DNA of 47,435 bases from Gammaproteobacteria bacterium (GCA_029244985.1 JAQWQD010000060.1:1-47435); one strand, 5' to 3'. Positions 9,840 to 22,179 are shown, counted from the stretch's first letter. A program made the numbers and translations. Notes: generated by a model not told the origin, from the letters alone.

Positions 9840-10294
9840 ATGACTGAAGGGCCACACGCAATTGTAGTCAGCGTAATCTATAAAGATAATCACTTTCTTC
9901 TCAAGAGAGGCAAATCTGCTGTCAAAATCATATATAATCAGCCTACTGACTATCTTGAGCCCGCTAAATATTGATTGCTGATGCAGAAAGAGAGTCCCCC
10001 AAGGAAACAGGTTGGAAGGTTGAAGTCGACTGCTTTCTTGGCATCTACCAATACACCTCGCCACATGACGAAATTGATTGTGAGCGACATTGTTTCGTTG
10101 CCAGCCGGATAGCTGTGATTGATAGTGACATTCTAGATGTCTGCTGGTTAACTCGTAAAGAAACAATCTCACCCAGCTCCGAATTAAGAAGCCCAATAGT
10201 CCTTAAAATGTTACATAATTTTATTAGAGCAAGTTTTCAACCTCTCTCAATAATTCGAAGAAACAATGGCCACGACAACTTTGCCCAAATCTAG
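9840..10294 (+). pseudogene. nudJ: Decayed NudJ-type Nudix hydrolase (frameshift, degraded Nudix box)
   Basis: In E. coli nudJ-mnmA-hflD-purB are consecutive, and this sequence lies exactly where nudJ should be. From ATG 9840 the frame reads MTEGPHAIVVSVIYKDNHFL and on to YNQPTDYLEPAKY, collinear with NudJ residues up to NQPAGHLE, then hits TGA at 9972-9974. The remainder, starting LIADAERESPKETGW, continues in another frame from 9971 to 10294 and matches the NudJ C-terminus through DIDC-like and LRSPLV-like segments (here LRSPIV). The Nudix consensus GX5EX7REUXEEXGU reads D, K, RE, KE at its key positions, so the catalytic Gly and two Glu are replaced. Frameshift plus box decay argues for a dead gene. 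Its 3' end overlaps mnmA by 29 bases. Confidence 0.85.
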
Positions 10295-11375
10295 TACTCC
10301 CGTTATCGTTGGCATGTCTGGCGGGGTTGATTCTTCAGTTGCTGCTTATTTGCTGAAGCAGCAAGGCTATGAGGTGGAAGGCCTATTTATGAAGAACTGG
10401 GAAGAGGATGACGGAAACGAATATTGCACTGCTAAGGAAGACCTTGCTGACGCGCAGTCTGTTTGTAATAGCCTCAACATCCCTCTTCACACCGCGAATT
10501 TTGCTGCAGAGTATTGGGATAATGTTTTCGAACACTTTCTTCATGAATATAAGTCCGGCCGAACACCTAACCCCGATGTGCTTTGTAACCGTGAAATCAA
10601 ATTCAAGGCCTTTTTAGAATATGCCATTGAATTAGGTGCCGAGCAAATCGCAACGGGCCATTACGTTCGCAAACTGGAAGCAGCGGGAGAGACCATTCTA
10701 CTAAAAGGCGCCGATAGCAACAAAGATCAAAGTTATTTCCTTTGCGAAGTTACCGAAGCTTGCATTAATAAATGTTTATTCCCCGTAGGTGAGCTTCCCA
10801 AAGCAAAGGTTAGAAAGATAGCATCTAACTTAAATCTGCGGACGCATGACAAAAAAGATAGCACTGGAATATGTTTTATTGGAGAAAGAAAATTTAAAGA
10901 TTTCTTAGAAAAATACTTGCCCGCAAAGCCTGGATCCATCCAAAATTCAGACGGAGAGACCTTGGGGACTCACGCAGGGCTCATGTTTTACACGTACGGC
11001 CAACGCCAAGGCTTAGGTATCGGTGGGGTGAAAAATAAAGCGGATGCGCCCTGGTACGTTGTGGATAAGGACTTGGCTCAGAATTTACTAGTCGTCGCGC
11101 AAGGCAATAAAAATGAAGACCTATATTCTACTAAGTTGCTCGCTAGTATACCTTCCTGGATTAATAAAAATGTACCGCTTTTGCCTCTTAGCTGCACAGC
11201 TAAAATACGATATCGTCAATCGGACCAGAACTGTCAAGTAAACCTATTTTCAGAAACACAGGTTGAAGTGGTTTTTGATCAACCTCAAAGGGCTGTCACG
11301 CCCGGACAATACATTGTGTTTTACCACGAAGATCGTTGCTTGGGAGGCGCAATCATTGAACTATTCTTTCGATAG
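10266..11375 (+). CDS. mnmA: tRNA-specific 2-thiouridylase MnmA
   Basis: MnmA uses ATP and sulfur relayed by TusE (or IscS) to make 2-thiouridine at position 34 of tRNA-Lys, -Glu and -Gln. The 369-residue protein has the PP-loop GMSGGVDSS (about residues 17-25), the first catalytic Cys in [12 protein letters not shown], the ATGHYV motif, the second catalytic Cys in [10 protein letters not shown], and the C-terminal beta-barrel with [13 protein letters not shown]. The start ATG lies inside the decayed nudJ frame. The last codons overlap the start of hflD. Confidence 0.97.
   Translation: MATTTLPKSSTPVIVGMSGGVDSSVAAYLLKQQGYEVEGLFMKNWEEDDGNEYCTAKEDLADAQSVCNSLNIPLHTANFAAEYWDNVFEHFLHEYKSGRTPNPDVLCNREIKFKAFLEYAIELGAEQIATGHYVRKLEAAGETILLKGADSNKDQSYFLCEVTEACINKCLFPVGELPKAKVRKIASNLNLRTHDKKDSTGICFIGERKFKDFLEKYLPAKPGSIQNSDGETLGTHAGLMFYTYGQRQGLGIGGVKNKADAPWYVVDKDLAQNLLVVAQGNKNEDLYSTKLLASIPSWINKNVPLLPLSCTAKIRYRQSDQNCQVNLFSETQVEVVFDQPQRAVTPGQYIVFYHEDRCLGGAIIELFFR
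11342..11358 (+). promoter_or_regulatory. Ribosome binding site that sets the hflD TTG start inside mnmA
   Basis: GGGAGG at 11342-11347 lies 8 bases before TTG 11356-11358, inside the last codons of mnmA. The hflD frame extends further upstream, but only this start has a strong Shine-Dalgarno sequence and gives the family's usual length. The 20-base overlap with mnmA suggests translational coupling. Confidence 0.65.
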
Positions 11376-12039
11376 ATTCAATCGGTGGGAGAGTCAAAAT
11401 ATAGCTTTAGCCGCTGTTGCTCAGTGCGCTTCACTAGCAAATAGTCTCGCTACAAATGGTACAACATCTAACATCGAGCTAATTACGTCAATTAAGCCAT
11501 TAATGGTATTTGATTCCAGTTCAATTTCCGATATTTATCCTAGGTTAACAGATCTAAGTTTAGGGCTGCGCATAATACAAAAGACTTTTAGTAATGGACA
11601 GAATCAAGAAGAACCAAACGTAGTACGCCATACTCTTAGCTTATTGTTACTTCGTAATAAATTAATAGCTAATCAACAAATGCAAACCAGAATAAGGCAA
11701 GGCCTAAAAGAGATAGCTGAAACCTCTATGCTTGATAACACCAAAGAACCCAAAAGTGAAATGAGTTATCTACAGCAAGATCTTCTTTTCGAGCAGCTAG
11801 CAACACTCTATCAGGATACAATTAGCAAGCTGCCGTACCGTATTCAGGTCCAAGGCAAGATAGAAAATCTAAAAAATGAACGAGTAACGAACCGAATTAG
11901 AGCTCTGTTATTAGGAGGTATACGTTCGGCTGTTTTATGGCACCAACTTGGTGGACGCCGATGGCGCCTTGTCTTCTATCGCAAGCGCGTACATGAAACA
12001 GCTGGTAATATCCGCCGTAAGTTATTAACTGCAGTCTAA
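11356..12039 (+). CDS. hflD: HflD homologue (high-frequency lysogenization protein family)
   Basis: E. coli HflD is a mostly helical peripheral membrane protein that binds the lambda CII activator; its cellular role is poorly known. This 227-residue product aligns along its length: [12 protein letters not shown] at the N-terminus, [10 protein letters not shown] and the [13 protein letters not shown] helix, then RIQVQGK...N...[23 protein letters not shown] near the C-terminus, the best conserved segment. TTG 11356 is chosen for its GGGAGG ribosome site. The position between mnmA and purB is conserved in Gammaproteobacteria. Confidence 0.9.
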   Translation: MNYSFDRFNRWESQNIALAAVAQCASLANSLATNGTTSNIELITSIKPLMVFDSSSISDIYPRLTDLSLGLRIIQKTFSNGQNQEEPNVVRHTLSLLLLRNKLIANQQMQTRIRQGLKEIAETSMLDNTKEPKSEMSYLQQDLLFEQLATLYQDTISKLPYRIQVQGKIENLKNERVTNRIRALLLGGIRSAVLWHQLGGRRWRLVFYRKRVHETAGNIRRKLLTAV

Positions 12040-12048
12040 AAACGTTAA

Positions 12049-14615
<2,567 letters not shown>

Positions 14616-14671
14616 CAGCAGCTTTACTAAACAGCTCCCCGATCGCCCCTGTCCACTTACTTTCAGGCTCC

Positions 14672-15289
14672 CTATAAAACTAATCCTCGATTGCTCGCCT
14701 TAATAAATTCCAGGCGCAGCTCATCATAGCTACTAACCGATGGAAATTGTGGAAATTCTGAAACCACATTGTCTGGAGCTCGAAACAGGATACCTACATC
14801 AGCTTCAGAGAGCATCGTTGTATCGTTATACGAATCCCCAGCAGCAATTACTCGAAAGTTAAGACCATGAAATGCTATGACACATTGTCTTTTTGGATCC
14901 TTTTGCCGCAACTTGTAATCAACGATCGTTCCGCTCTCATCTGCAACCAAACGATGGCAGAATAATGTGGGAAAGCTTAGCTGACGCATTAATGGCTGTG
15001 AAAACTCATAAAAAGTATCTGATAATATGATTAACTGAAAATGCTCTTTCAACCACTCTACGAAGTCCAGAGCTCCTTCCAAAGGCGCCATGGTTGAAAT
15101 TACTTCCTGAATGTCTGGGAGACCGAGCCGATGCTGCTTAAGAAGCCTCAATCGCTGCTGCATAAGCTCATCATAATCAGGAATATCACGGGTAGTGGCT
15201 CGGAAAGAATCGATCCCAGTTTTCTCGGCGAATCCAATCCAGATTTCTGGAATTAATACACCTTCTAAATCAAGACAAGCTAGCTCCAT
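14672..15289 (-). CDS. thrH: ThrH: phosphoserine phosphatase / homoserine phosphotransferase
   Basis: In Pseudomonas aeruginosa ThrH is a HAD enzyme that dephosphorylates phosphoserine and can move the phosphate to homoserine, bypassing ThrB. The 205-residue protein is very similar to it throughout: MELACLDLEGVLIPEIWI with HAD motif I DxE, EKTGID, RDIPDYD.LM.QRL, the motif II strand LIILSDTFYEFSQPLMRQL, RQKDPKRQ with the motif III Lys, and the motif IV segment AAGDSYNDTTML. It is convergent with roxA. No serB or thrB is in the window, so the in vivo role is not decided by context. Confidence 0.93.
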   Translation of the reverse strand: MELACLDLEGVLIPEIWIGFAEKTGIDSFRATTRDIPDYDELMQQRLRLLKQHRLGLPDIQEVISTMAPLEGALDFVEWLKEHFQLIILSDTFYEFSQPLMRQLSFPTLFCHRLVADESGTIVDYKLRQKDPKRQCVIAFHGLNFRVIAAGDSYNDTTMLSEADVGILFRAPDNVVSEFPQFPSVSSYDELRLEFIKASNRGLVL

Positions 15290-15634
15290 TTTTTTACTAC
15301 TCCTCTAAATGAGTCTTGGGCATAAAATAACCAATTTATCAGATCACGCTGGTCCCTGGTAGCGCTGAAATGGTGCAGCAAGAAGAAGTCTCATTATGAG
15401 AAAAAAGCTCTCTTAGATTGATTCATAGCATCATTTAGATATTCTAAATAGAAGGTTTTATTATTCTTTTACATAACACATAACGGGACGGACTCGATAA
15501 TAGAAACTAAACCGCAGATGAGCCGCATCTTTACCCAATACCAAAAATAGTTGAAAATGCCCTTCCCGTTTTGGAGTTGCCTAGTACTAGGCACTAGATT
15601 CACTCTTCCGTTAACCGATAGACAGCCCCTACCC
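15290..15634. other. Gene-free interval between thrH and cysH with a 17-bp palindrome
   Basis: This 345-bp divergent region holds the promoters of thrH (minus) and cysH (plus). A perfect inverted repeat ATTTAGA-TAT-TCTAAAT lies at 15433-15449 and could be an operator. No convincing gene was found. The in-frame extension upstream of cysH from TTG 15551 or ATG 15557 is open but looks non-homologous. Confidence 0.5.
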
Positions 15635-16360
15635 ATGCTAGATCAATTAGAAATCATCGAATTGAATGACCAACTGCAGGATGCCGATCCGAAAGAGATA
15701 CTTAACCAGTTAGTGGATTTACTTCCCAACACAGCTATCTCATTTAGCGGCGCAGAAGATGTATTGTTAATTGAATTCACGCAAAATCAGACTAATCCCC
15801 CTGAAATATTTACCCTCGATACAGGACGGCTTCACCCTGAAACCTCTCATTTTATAGAGGAAGTCAAAAATCATTACGACAGATCAATTGAAGCCTTACT
15901 ACCAAACCAAAAAAAAGTAGATATGCTCATAAAACACAAAGGCTTGTATAGTTTTTATGAAGATGGTCATGAAGAATGCTGCAATATCCGAAAAGTCGAA
16001 CCTCTCCGCAAAAAGCTCAAACATTTAGATGCCTGGATTACAGGGCAAAGGCGAGACCAAAGCCCTGCTCGCGCTAGAGTCGCGGTAATTGAAATTGACC
16101 AAAATTTCTCTTCTGCCGAGCACCAAGTAATTAAAATCAACCCGCTGGCGAATTGGAGTTCCGCCAAGGTATGGCAAACTATCAGGCGATTCAAGGTCCC
16201 TTATAACAAGCTCCACGATAAAGGGTTTGTAAGCATCGGCTGCGAACCCTGCACAAAAGCTATAAGACCTGATCAGCATGAACGCGAAGGTCGATGGTGG
16301 TGGGAAGAAGCAACCATAAAAGAATGTGGGCTGCACCGTAACAACACCGTCGATAATTAG
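15635..16360 (+). CDS. cysH: Adenylyl-sulfate (APS) reductase, [4Fe-4S] type
   Basis: CysH reduces activated sulfate to sulfite using thioredoxin. The protein has SFSGAEDVLLIEF for nucleotide binding, the paired Cys of CCNIRKVEPL, and the later GCEPCTKAI. These CC and CxxC pairs ligate a 4Fe-4S cluster and mark the APS-using (Pseudomonas and plant-like) form rather than the E. coli PAPS enzyme. The catalytic Cys is in the C-terminal KECGLH. The start at ATG 15635 gives 241 residues and an N-terminus like family members. TTG 15551 or ATG 15557 would add about 26-28 residues lacking similarity. No start has a clear ribosome site. The neighbouring TSUP transporter suggests sulfur handling. Confidence 0.93.
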   Translation: MLDQLEIIELNDQLQDADPKEILNQLVDLLPNTAISFSGAEDVLLIEFTQNQTNPPEIFTLDTGRLHPETSHFIEEVKNHYDRSIEALLPNQKKVDMLIKHKGLYSFYEDGHEECCNIRKVEPLRKKLKHLDAWITGQRRDQSPARARVAVIEIDQNFSSAEHQVIKINPLANWSSAKVWQTIRRFKVPYNKLHDKGFVSIGCEPCTKAIRPDQHEREGRWWWEEATIKECGLHRNNTVDN

Positions 16361-16516
16361 CTGATTAGCCTACTATGAATTCAATTGGCACGCTATCTGG
16401 CTATAAAATTATGTCAAAATAACTCTTTTCAGAAAAGATGATAGGCTCTAGTTTTTATCAAATCGATTATCTCGATTACCTGCACATTAACTGCTTTTTA
16501 AGCAATGTAGATCAAC

Positions 16517-17308
16517 ATGGAATTTTTGCTATATATTTTGGCTGGCGCGGCCGTCGGGTTTGCCATCGGGCTTACCGGAGTCGGTGGCGGTTCCCTAATG
16601 ACCCCATTGCTGCTCCTTTTTGGTTACCCTGCTCCTGTGGCAATTGGGACTGACTTGCTCTATGCCGCAATAACAAAGGCTGGCGGTGCCGTATCGCACC
16701 ATCGGCGAGGTAATGTCGACTGGAAAATAGTCGGCTTTCTAGCCGCTGGAAGTATTCCTGTTTCCATTTTACTTCACAGCTTTTTCTTAAACATCAGTTT
16801 TCAAGAGTCCCCCGAATTTGAAAGCCTTCTTACTTTTAGTTTAGGAATAATGTTAATAGTTACCTCCGTTATATTGATATTCAGAGATAAAATAAGATTA
16901 AGTGCAGTCGAAGAGAGGCCAGAATTTTTCATGCATACTATTCATCGGAGCCGCAGCACCGTTACTTTTCTGATGGGGCTAATCTTGGGAACCTGCGTTA
17001 CCCTTTCCTCGGTTGGTGCTGGGGCTTTTGGTGCTGCGATATTGATGACCATTTACTCCCAAACTTCAACAGCTAAGATCATTGGAACTGACATCGCCCA
17101 TGCTGTGCCGTTAACCTTTATTGCCGGGCTAGGCTACCTAAGCATTGGGTATGTTGATTTAATGTTGCTGGGGAGCTTATTAATAGGCTCTCTGCCTGCT
17201 ATTTACTTAGGCTCCAAAGCCAGCAATCAAGTGCCTGACAAAGTTTTACAGCAAATATTAATAGTACTTCTACTAGGGCTAGGTATTTATTACAGCTTTA
17301 TTCAATAA
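16517..17308 (+). CDS. TSUP (TauE/SafE) family membrane transporter
   Basis: Members of this family export or import small sulfur-containing or organic anions such as sulfite and sulfoacetate. The 263-residue protein is almost entirely membrane-spanning (about 8 helices) and shows the internal duplication of the family: GFAIGLTGVGGGSLMTPLLL in the first half and LGTCVTLSSVGAGAFGAAIL in the second. It sits 156 bases after cysH on the same strand, so sulfite export or sulfate-related transport is a reasonable guess. The substrate cannot be read from sequence. Confidence 0.88.
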   Translation: MEFLLYILAGAAVGFAIGLTGVGGGSLMTPLLLLFGYPAPVAIGTDLLYAAITKAGGAVSHHRRGNVDWKIVGFLAAGSIPVSILLHSFFLNISFQESPEFESLLTFSLGIMLIVTSVILIFRDKIRLSAVEERPEFFMHTIHRSRSTVTFLMGLILGTCVTLSSVGAGAFGAAILMTIYSQTSTAKIIGTDIAHAVPLTFIAGLGYLSIGYVDLMLLGSLLIGSLPAIYLGSKASNQVPDKVLQQILIVLLLGLGIYYSFIQ

Positions 17309-17332
17309 GGGCATTGTATCTAATTGAGATAT

Positions 17333-18238
17333 TCATTCATTAGCAACACCATGAGGAACGTGTCCTGTTGCCACATGATTTCTAGCTGATTCACAATGGC
17401 CCTGTTGATCGTCAAAAAACACATCGGCGTCAAAAGCCTTAAGAAATTTCCCCTTGTCCAGACCGCCTAAAAACAATGACTCATCGATACGAATATTCCA
17501 CGCCCTTAGGGTTCTTACGACGCGCTCATGGGCGGGAGCAGCACGCGCAGTGACCAGGCAAGTTCGAATAGGCACCTCTCCGGCCGCAAAAACGCGTTGA
17601 ATTTGCTGCACCGCGGCCAAAAAAGGTTTGAAAGGACCACCACTTAAAGGATCATTTGCAGATTCAAGTTCATTCTTAGTAAATGCTTCTAAACCACTGT
17701 CTTTATAGATTTTTTCTGAATCATCTGAAAAAAGAACGGCATCACCGTCAAAGGCTATTTTCACAATCTCTTGTGGCGCAGAAGATTTCTTCGACGGTAA
17801 AATCGTGGCTGCTGCCACCCCGAGCTCCAATGCCTGACGCACATCGGCGCCATCAGATGACAGAAATAAATGACTGTTAAAGGCAGCTATGTAGCGATAG
17901 GGACTGTCTCCCCCACAAAATGCGGCTCGGGTAATATCAAGACTGTAATGCTTGATTGAATTAAAAACTCTCAAACCAGTATCCGCAGAATTTCTAGAGA
18001 GTAAAATAACCTGCACCGGAGACTCATCTAGCAACTTGTTCAAATTCAGTAACTTTTGGACCAACGGGAAGGCGACCCCAGGATCCAAAGGCTCCTCTTC
18101 GTGAGCGATTTGGTATTTCTGATAGGCGTCCAATCCTTCTTCTTCGTAGACCCGGTGGCTTTCAGACATATCGAACAAAGCACGGGAAGAAATTGCTATA
18201 GCTAGAGGGTCTATTTTAGGGTTTTGCGTTTTTGACAA
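17333..18238 (-). CDS. Cytosolic-1-type 5'-nucleotidase family protein
   Basis: The 301-residue protein resembles bacterial members of the cytosolic 5'-nucleotidase 1 (NT5C1-like) family, which hydrolyse nucleoside monophosphates. Visible features are IAISSRALFDMSESHRVYEEEG at the N-terminus, the VILLSRNSADTGLRVFNSI strand, the HAD-like acidic motif AFDGDAVLFSDDSE near the middle, TCLVTARAAPAHERV, and the C-terminal FFDDQ.GHC. It starts at a TTG (18238) with no strong ribosome site; the family's N-terminal signature requires a start near there. It is convergent with the TSUP gene and 47 bases downstream of msrA on the same strand. Substrate is not determined. Confidence 0.85.
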   Translation of the reverse strand: MSKTQNPKIDPLAIAISSRALFDMSESHRVYEEEGLDAYQKYQIAHEEEPLDPGVAFPLVQKLLNLNKLLDESPVQVILLSRNSADTGLRVFNSIKHYSLDITRAAFCGGDSPYRYIAAFNSHLFLSSDGADVRQALELGVAAATILPSKKSSAPQEIVKIAFDGDAVLFSDDSEKIYKDSGLEAFTKNELESANDPLSGGPFKPFLAAVQQIQRVFAAGEVPIRTCLVTARAAPAHERVVRTLRAWNIRIDESLFLGGLDKGKFLKAFDADVFFDDQQGHCESARNHVATGHVPHGVANE

Positions 18239-18285
18239 TGCTTTAATTTCGCTACTAAAGTTTAATTTTTCGACAACACCTAAAA

Positions 18286-18930
18286 TTATTCAGCCTTATA
18301 ACAGGCACCGGTGCCCGCTAAGCCACAATAACCATTTGGATTTTTTGCTAGATACTGCTGATGATAATCTTCAGCATAATAAAATGTATCTATATTACTG
18401 ATTTCTGTAGTAATACTAGGATAATATTTACTGGATAAAGCTTTTTGAAAATTCTGGCTACTATTTAAAGCAGTTATTTGTTGTTCGGCGCTAGTCGTAT
18501 AAATGGCAGACCTATATTGCGTTCCCCTGTCGTTACCTTGCCGCATGCCCTGAGTCGGGTCATGGGATTCCCAAAACACAGTAAGCAAATCCTCAAAATT
18601 AATCTGCTCTCGATCAAATACAACAAGAACCACTTCCGAATGACCACTCATACCCGAGCATACATCTTCATAGCTCGGGTTCACGGTAATACCACCGGCA
18701 TAGCCCGCAGCCGTACTGTAAACACCGGGGAGTTGCCAAAATAAGCGCTCTGCGCCCCAAAAACAGCCCATGCCAAATATAGCTTTGGATAAATGCTTAG
18801 GAAAAGGCTCAGCTATGGGATTAGATGAAACGAAATGCGCCATCCTAAATTCTGGCGGCTCTGGCCTGTCGGGCGCGGCATTTTCCTTTGTTGGCAATTC
18901 TACTAGCTTATTACTTACTCCAAATAGCAT
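18286..18930 (-). CDS. msrA: Peptide-methionine (S)-S-oxide reductase MsrA
   Basis: MsrA repairs methionine-S-sulfoxide using thioredoxin. The 214-residue protein is the long E. coli-like form: catalytic Cys in [14 protein letters not shown] (about residues 52-65), [27 protein letters not shown], the [23 protein letters not shown] block, and a C-terminal [16 protein letters not shown] tail with the resolving cysteines. There is no signal peptide, so it acts in the cytoplasm. It shares orientation with the downstream nucleotidase. Confidence 0.95.
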   Translation of the reverse strand: MLFGVSNKLVELPTKENAAPDRPEPPEFRMAHFVSSNPIAEPFPKHLSKAIFGMGCFWGAERLFWQLPGVYSTAAGYAGGITVNPSYEDVCSGMSGHSEVVLVVFDREQINFEDLLTVFWESHDPTQGMRQGNDRGTQYRSAIYTTSAEQQITALNSSQNFQKALSSKYYPSITTEISNIDTFYYAEDYHQQYLAKNPNGYCGLAGTGACYKAE

Positions 18931-19144
18931 AAAAACTTTCCTATCTTTTATGTCTAAGATGATTGATTGAATTGATAGATCTATTTGATTAATGCATGAT
19001 GCTGAAAAAAATAGCTAAAACTCTTATCCCTGAACTATTGTAGCGCAGACTGGCGAATCGAATAAGGACCCCTTAACGTTTTGATTTCTTCTCAGCTGCT
19101 TTATTTTATCCAGTCAAACAGCATTCAATCTTCTTGAGGCATTC

Positions 19145-20479
19145 ATGGTATCAATTACTTCAAATTTTCAGCGATTAATCGCTACATCAACGGTATCTTT
19201 TCTTGCATTTTACTACGCATCATCAGTAACCGGCGATCCTTTAGACTTAAGTCAGCAATTCAAAAATAATAGAGATGTAATAACTTCGACAATGAACAAT
19301 CAAGCAGAGTCCTTCGCAAATAATAGTATTACCCCATTTCAAATCTCCATTTCCGATGAAGATCTTGAAGACCTGCAGCTTAGATTATCCCTCACACGAT
19401 TACCCGACCAGTTGAATAATATTTCCTGGGAATATGGCACCGATCTCAACTATATGCGTGAATTAATTGGTTATTGGCAAGATGGATTTGATTGGCGTGA
19501 ACAAGAAAGAGAATTAAATCAGTTCGATCAGTTCAAAACGGTAGTTGATGATTTAAACTTGCATTTCATTCACCAGCGCTCAAATAATCCCGATGCCATA
19601 CCATTAATGGTTGTTCACGGCTGGCCAGGCTCTGTGGCCGAATTCAGCAAAATTATCCGCCCGCTAACTGACCCGCTATCTTATGGTGGGGACATTTCTG
19701 ATTCTTTTCATGTCATAGCGCCCTCACTACCTGGTTTTGGCTTTTCTGGCATTCCTGATGAAACTGGATACTCACCGGAGCGGATTGCGCTTCTGCTAGC
19801 TGAGCTAATGGAGAAAATAGGATATGAGCGCTACGCTATTGCTGGAGGCGACTGGGGGGCAATCATAAATCGACATCTTGCCAATCATTATCCTGATCGG
19901 CTCATTGGCCTCCATTCCAATATGATGTTAGCCGGCCCTCCTTCCGGCACTGAGCAAAGAGCAAACGTAACTGAGGAGGAAGATGAAGCCCGCACATCAA
20001 GACAGGGTTATATGCAGAATGAAGTTGCTTACCAACAAATTCAAGGTACCAAACCACAAACTTTGGGCTACGGATTGAATGATTCACCTGCAGGGGTTGC
20101 TGCATGGATCGTCGAAAAATTTCACGGCTGGACTGATATGCCACAAGGCGCTGATGGGTATCTTGACAATCATTTTACCAAAGACGAATTGCTTACCAAT
20201 ATTGCTATCTATTGGTTTACCAATACTATTACTTCATCAACGCGCATCTATTTAGAAAATCGAAATACGCCAGCGATAAAACCGATGGAGTTTATAAATG
20301 TACCTACTGGTGCCGCTATTTTTCCAGCTGAAATATTTATAACCCCTAGATCATGGGCAGAGGCTTCATATGACCTTAGACACTGGACCGTCATGGAAGA
20401 AGGAGGCCATTTTGCTGCCTTAGAACAGCCAGAGCTCTACCTAAATGATCTGCGCGAATTTTTCCGCTTACTCCGCTAA
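19145..20479 (+). CDS. Exported epoxide hydrolase (EHN plus alpha/beta hydrolase)
   Basis: Enzymes of this type open epoxides to diols. The 444-residue protein begins with a hydrophobic, signal-like segment (about residues 11-28). The epoxide-hydrolase N-terminal domain (about 64-165; FQISISDEDLEDLQLRLS) and the alpha/beta-hydrolase fold follow. HGWPG (159-163) forms the oxyanion-hole region, D236 in GGDWGA is the predicted nucleophile, and H422 in EGGHFAALEQP is the catalytic His. GAGG precedes the ATG by about 7 bases. The following AbgT transporter and TPR protein lie on the same strand with short gaps and may be co-expressed. The natural substrate is unknown. Confidence 0.88.
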   Translation: MVSITSNFQRLIATSTVSFLAFYYASSVTGDPLDLSQQFKNNRDVITSTMNNQAESFANNSITPFQISISDEDLEDLQLRLSLTRLPDQLNNISWEYGTDLNYMRELIGYWQDGFDWREQERELNQFDQFKTVVDDLNLHFIHQRSNNPDAIPLMVVHGWPGSVAEFSKIIRPLTDPLSYGGDISDSFHVIAPSLPGFGFSGIPDETGYSPERIALLLAELMEKIGYERYAIAGGDWGAIINRHLANHYPDRLIGLHSNMMLAGPPSGTEQRANVTEEEDEARTSRQGYMQNEVAYQQIQGTKPQTLGYGLNDSPAGVAAWIVEKFHGWTDMPQGADGYLDNHFTKDELLTNIAIYWFTNTITSSTRIYLENRNTPAIKPMEFINVPTGAAIFPAEIFITPRSWAEASYDLRHWTVMEEGGHFAALEQPELYLNDLREFFRLLR

Positions 20480-20528
20480 TAGCAGTCGACTTTTCAATTT
20501 AGATTAACCAATAAAGCTAGATTTCAAA

Positions 20529-22109
20529 ATGACTGATATAACCCAAGAGCATGCTAACGGAACAAAAGGTATTCTCGCCTGGATAGAAAGACGCGGGAAC
20601 AAGCTCCCCGATCCTGTATTCATATTCCTATGGTGCATTGCTGCTGTAATAGCAATAAGCGTTATTGCCGCCTTAATAGGCTTATCTGCGCCCCATCCAA
20701 CTTTAGTTGATGCTGCTGGGAATGCGCTTGTCATTAACGCTGAAAGCTTGCTGTCAGCATCAAACATCCAGCGCTTATTAGTCGAAATGCCTTCGACTTT
20801 TACTAGCTTTCATCCCTTAGGTTACGTTCTAGTAGTGATGCTCGGTGCAGGGGTTGCGGAAAGGTCAGGGCTATTTTCCGTAGCTATGAGTGGTGCGATG
20901 TCCAAAGCACCACAATCTATGCTTACACCCGCTGTTGCCTTGATCGGTATGTTAGGTAACCTTGCTGCTGATGCTGCCTATGTGGTTTTGATTCCACTTG
21001 CCGGTGTTGTTTTCGCAGCCGCTGGCAGACATCCTATTGCTGGGATTGCAGCAGCTTTTGCTGGAGTCTCTGGTGGTTTTTCAGCAAACCTGATCCCCGG
21101 GCAATTAGAGCCTTTATTATTCGGCATTACTGAGGCAGCAGCAGAAACTCTAGATCCAACCTGGGACGCAAACATGGTCGGTAATTGGTATTTTATCAGC
21201 GCTATGACCTTTGTCTTTCTACCAGTGATCTGGTTTGTCACAGATAAAATTATCGAACCACGCCTTAACCCAATAGCACCCGGAGAAGCTGAGAGCACGA
21301 CGGCAGGAATGGTCAAAGCACCCAACTCACAATTAGATAATAATGAGCTTAGAGGACTGCGTAGGGCAGGATTTGCTTGTTTAGGTGTAATTTCATTTTG
21401 GATTATTCTCTGCATAGCACCAGGCACACCTTTGATTGAAGATACTGCCACAGGGGTTGCGCGCTTCAACCCTTTTCTACAATCATTAGTAGCCGGCTTC
21501 TTTGTTCTTTTTTTGGCCGCCGGCTGGGCATATGGCAGCGCGTCAGGCAGCGTTAAAAATCATCGAGATATCGTCCGCATGATGAGTGAAGCGATGGGGG
21601 ATCTCGCCTACTACTTAGTGCTTGCTTTCACAGCAGCGCATTTTGTTGCAATGTTTAACTGGTCTAACCTTGGATTAATCTTTGCAATCAATGGAGCAGC
21701 ATTTCTAGAAGGGTCAAACCTCCCTGATTCTATTCTGCTCGCATTTATCATATTGTTTGGCGCAATTATTAATTTGTTTCTAGGTTCTGCTAGCGCGAAA
21801 TGGGCATTGTTAGCACCGGTTCTAGTACCAATGCTAATGCTAATTGGGATAAGCCCTGAAATGAGCACTGCAGCCTATAGGGTGGGTGACGGAGCGACCA
21901 ATATCATTACTCCTTTGATGCCATACTTTCCATTAATTCTTGTTTTCTGCCAGCGCTGGCAAAAAGAGTTCGGCCTCGGCAGTTTGGCTGCAACAATGCT
22001 TCCCTATTCTATGCTACTTTTGGGATCAGGAATAATATTGACAATAGTATGGGTAGTACTTGGCATTCCTTTAGGCCCAAATGCTCCGGTGCAATTTACT
22101 TTGCAATAA
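20529..22109 (+). CDS. AbgT family transporter (aminobenzoyl-glutamate transporter type)
   Basis: AbgT proteins import p-aminobenzoyl-glutamate (a folate breakdown product) or export sulfonamide-like compounds. The 526-residue protein has the family length and hallmarks: GNKLPDPVFIFLW near residue 22, PLGYVLVVMLGAGVAERSGL, LGNLAADAAYVVLIPLAG, AFAGVSGGFSANL, and the C-terminal SAKWALLAPVLVPML plus YRVGDGATNIITPLMPY. The two hairpin re-entrant regions typical of the fold are thus visible. There is no aminobenzoyl-glutamate hydrolase nearby, so the substrate is not supported by context. It follows the epoxide hydrolase by 49 bases. Confidence 0.93.
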   Translation: MTDITQEHANGTKGILAWIERRGNKLPDPVFIFLWCIAAVIAISVIAALIGLSAPHPTLVDAAGNALVINAESLLSASNIQRLLVEMPSTFTSFHPLGYVLVVMLGAGVAERSGLFSVAMSGAMSKAPQSMLTPAVALIGMLGNLAADAAYVVLIPLAGVVFAAAGRHPIAGIAAAFAGVSGGFSANLIPGQLEPLLFGITEAAAETLDPTWDANMVGNWYFISAMTFVFLPVIWFVTDKIIEPRLNPIAPGEAESTTAGMVKAPNSQLDNNELRGLRRAGFACLGVISFWIILCIAPGTPLIEDTATGVARFNPFLQSLVAGFFVLFLAAGWAYGSASGSVKNHRDIVRMMSEAMGDLAYYLVLAFTAAHFVAMFNWSNLGLIFAINGAAFLEGSNLPDSILLAFIILFGAIINLFLGSASAKWALLAPVLVPMLMLIGISPEMSTAAYRVGDGATNIITPLMPYFPLILVFCQRWQKEFGLGSLAATMLPYSMLLLGSGIILTIVWVVLGIPLGPNAPVQFTLQ

Positions 22110-22179
22110 AATAAATTTCCGTTTTTGCAGAATCACTGACCACTTAAGAATTTGTTTTGCTCTTTGATTGGATTTTGAA

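Noticed and set aside
9801..10196. 131-codon minus-strand ORF opposite nudJ
   Set aside because: Its residues have no family pattern, while the plus strand shows clear NudJ similarity; it is a shadow.
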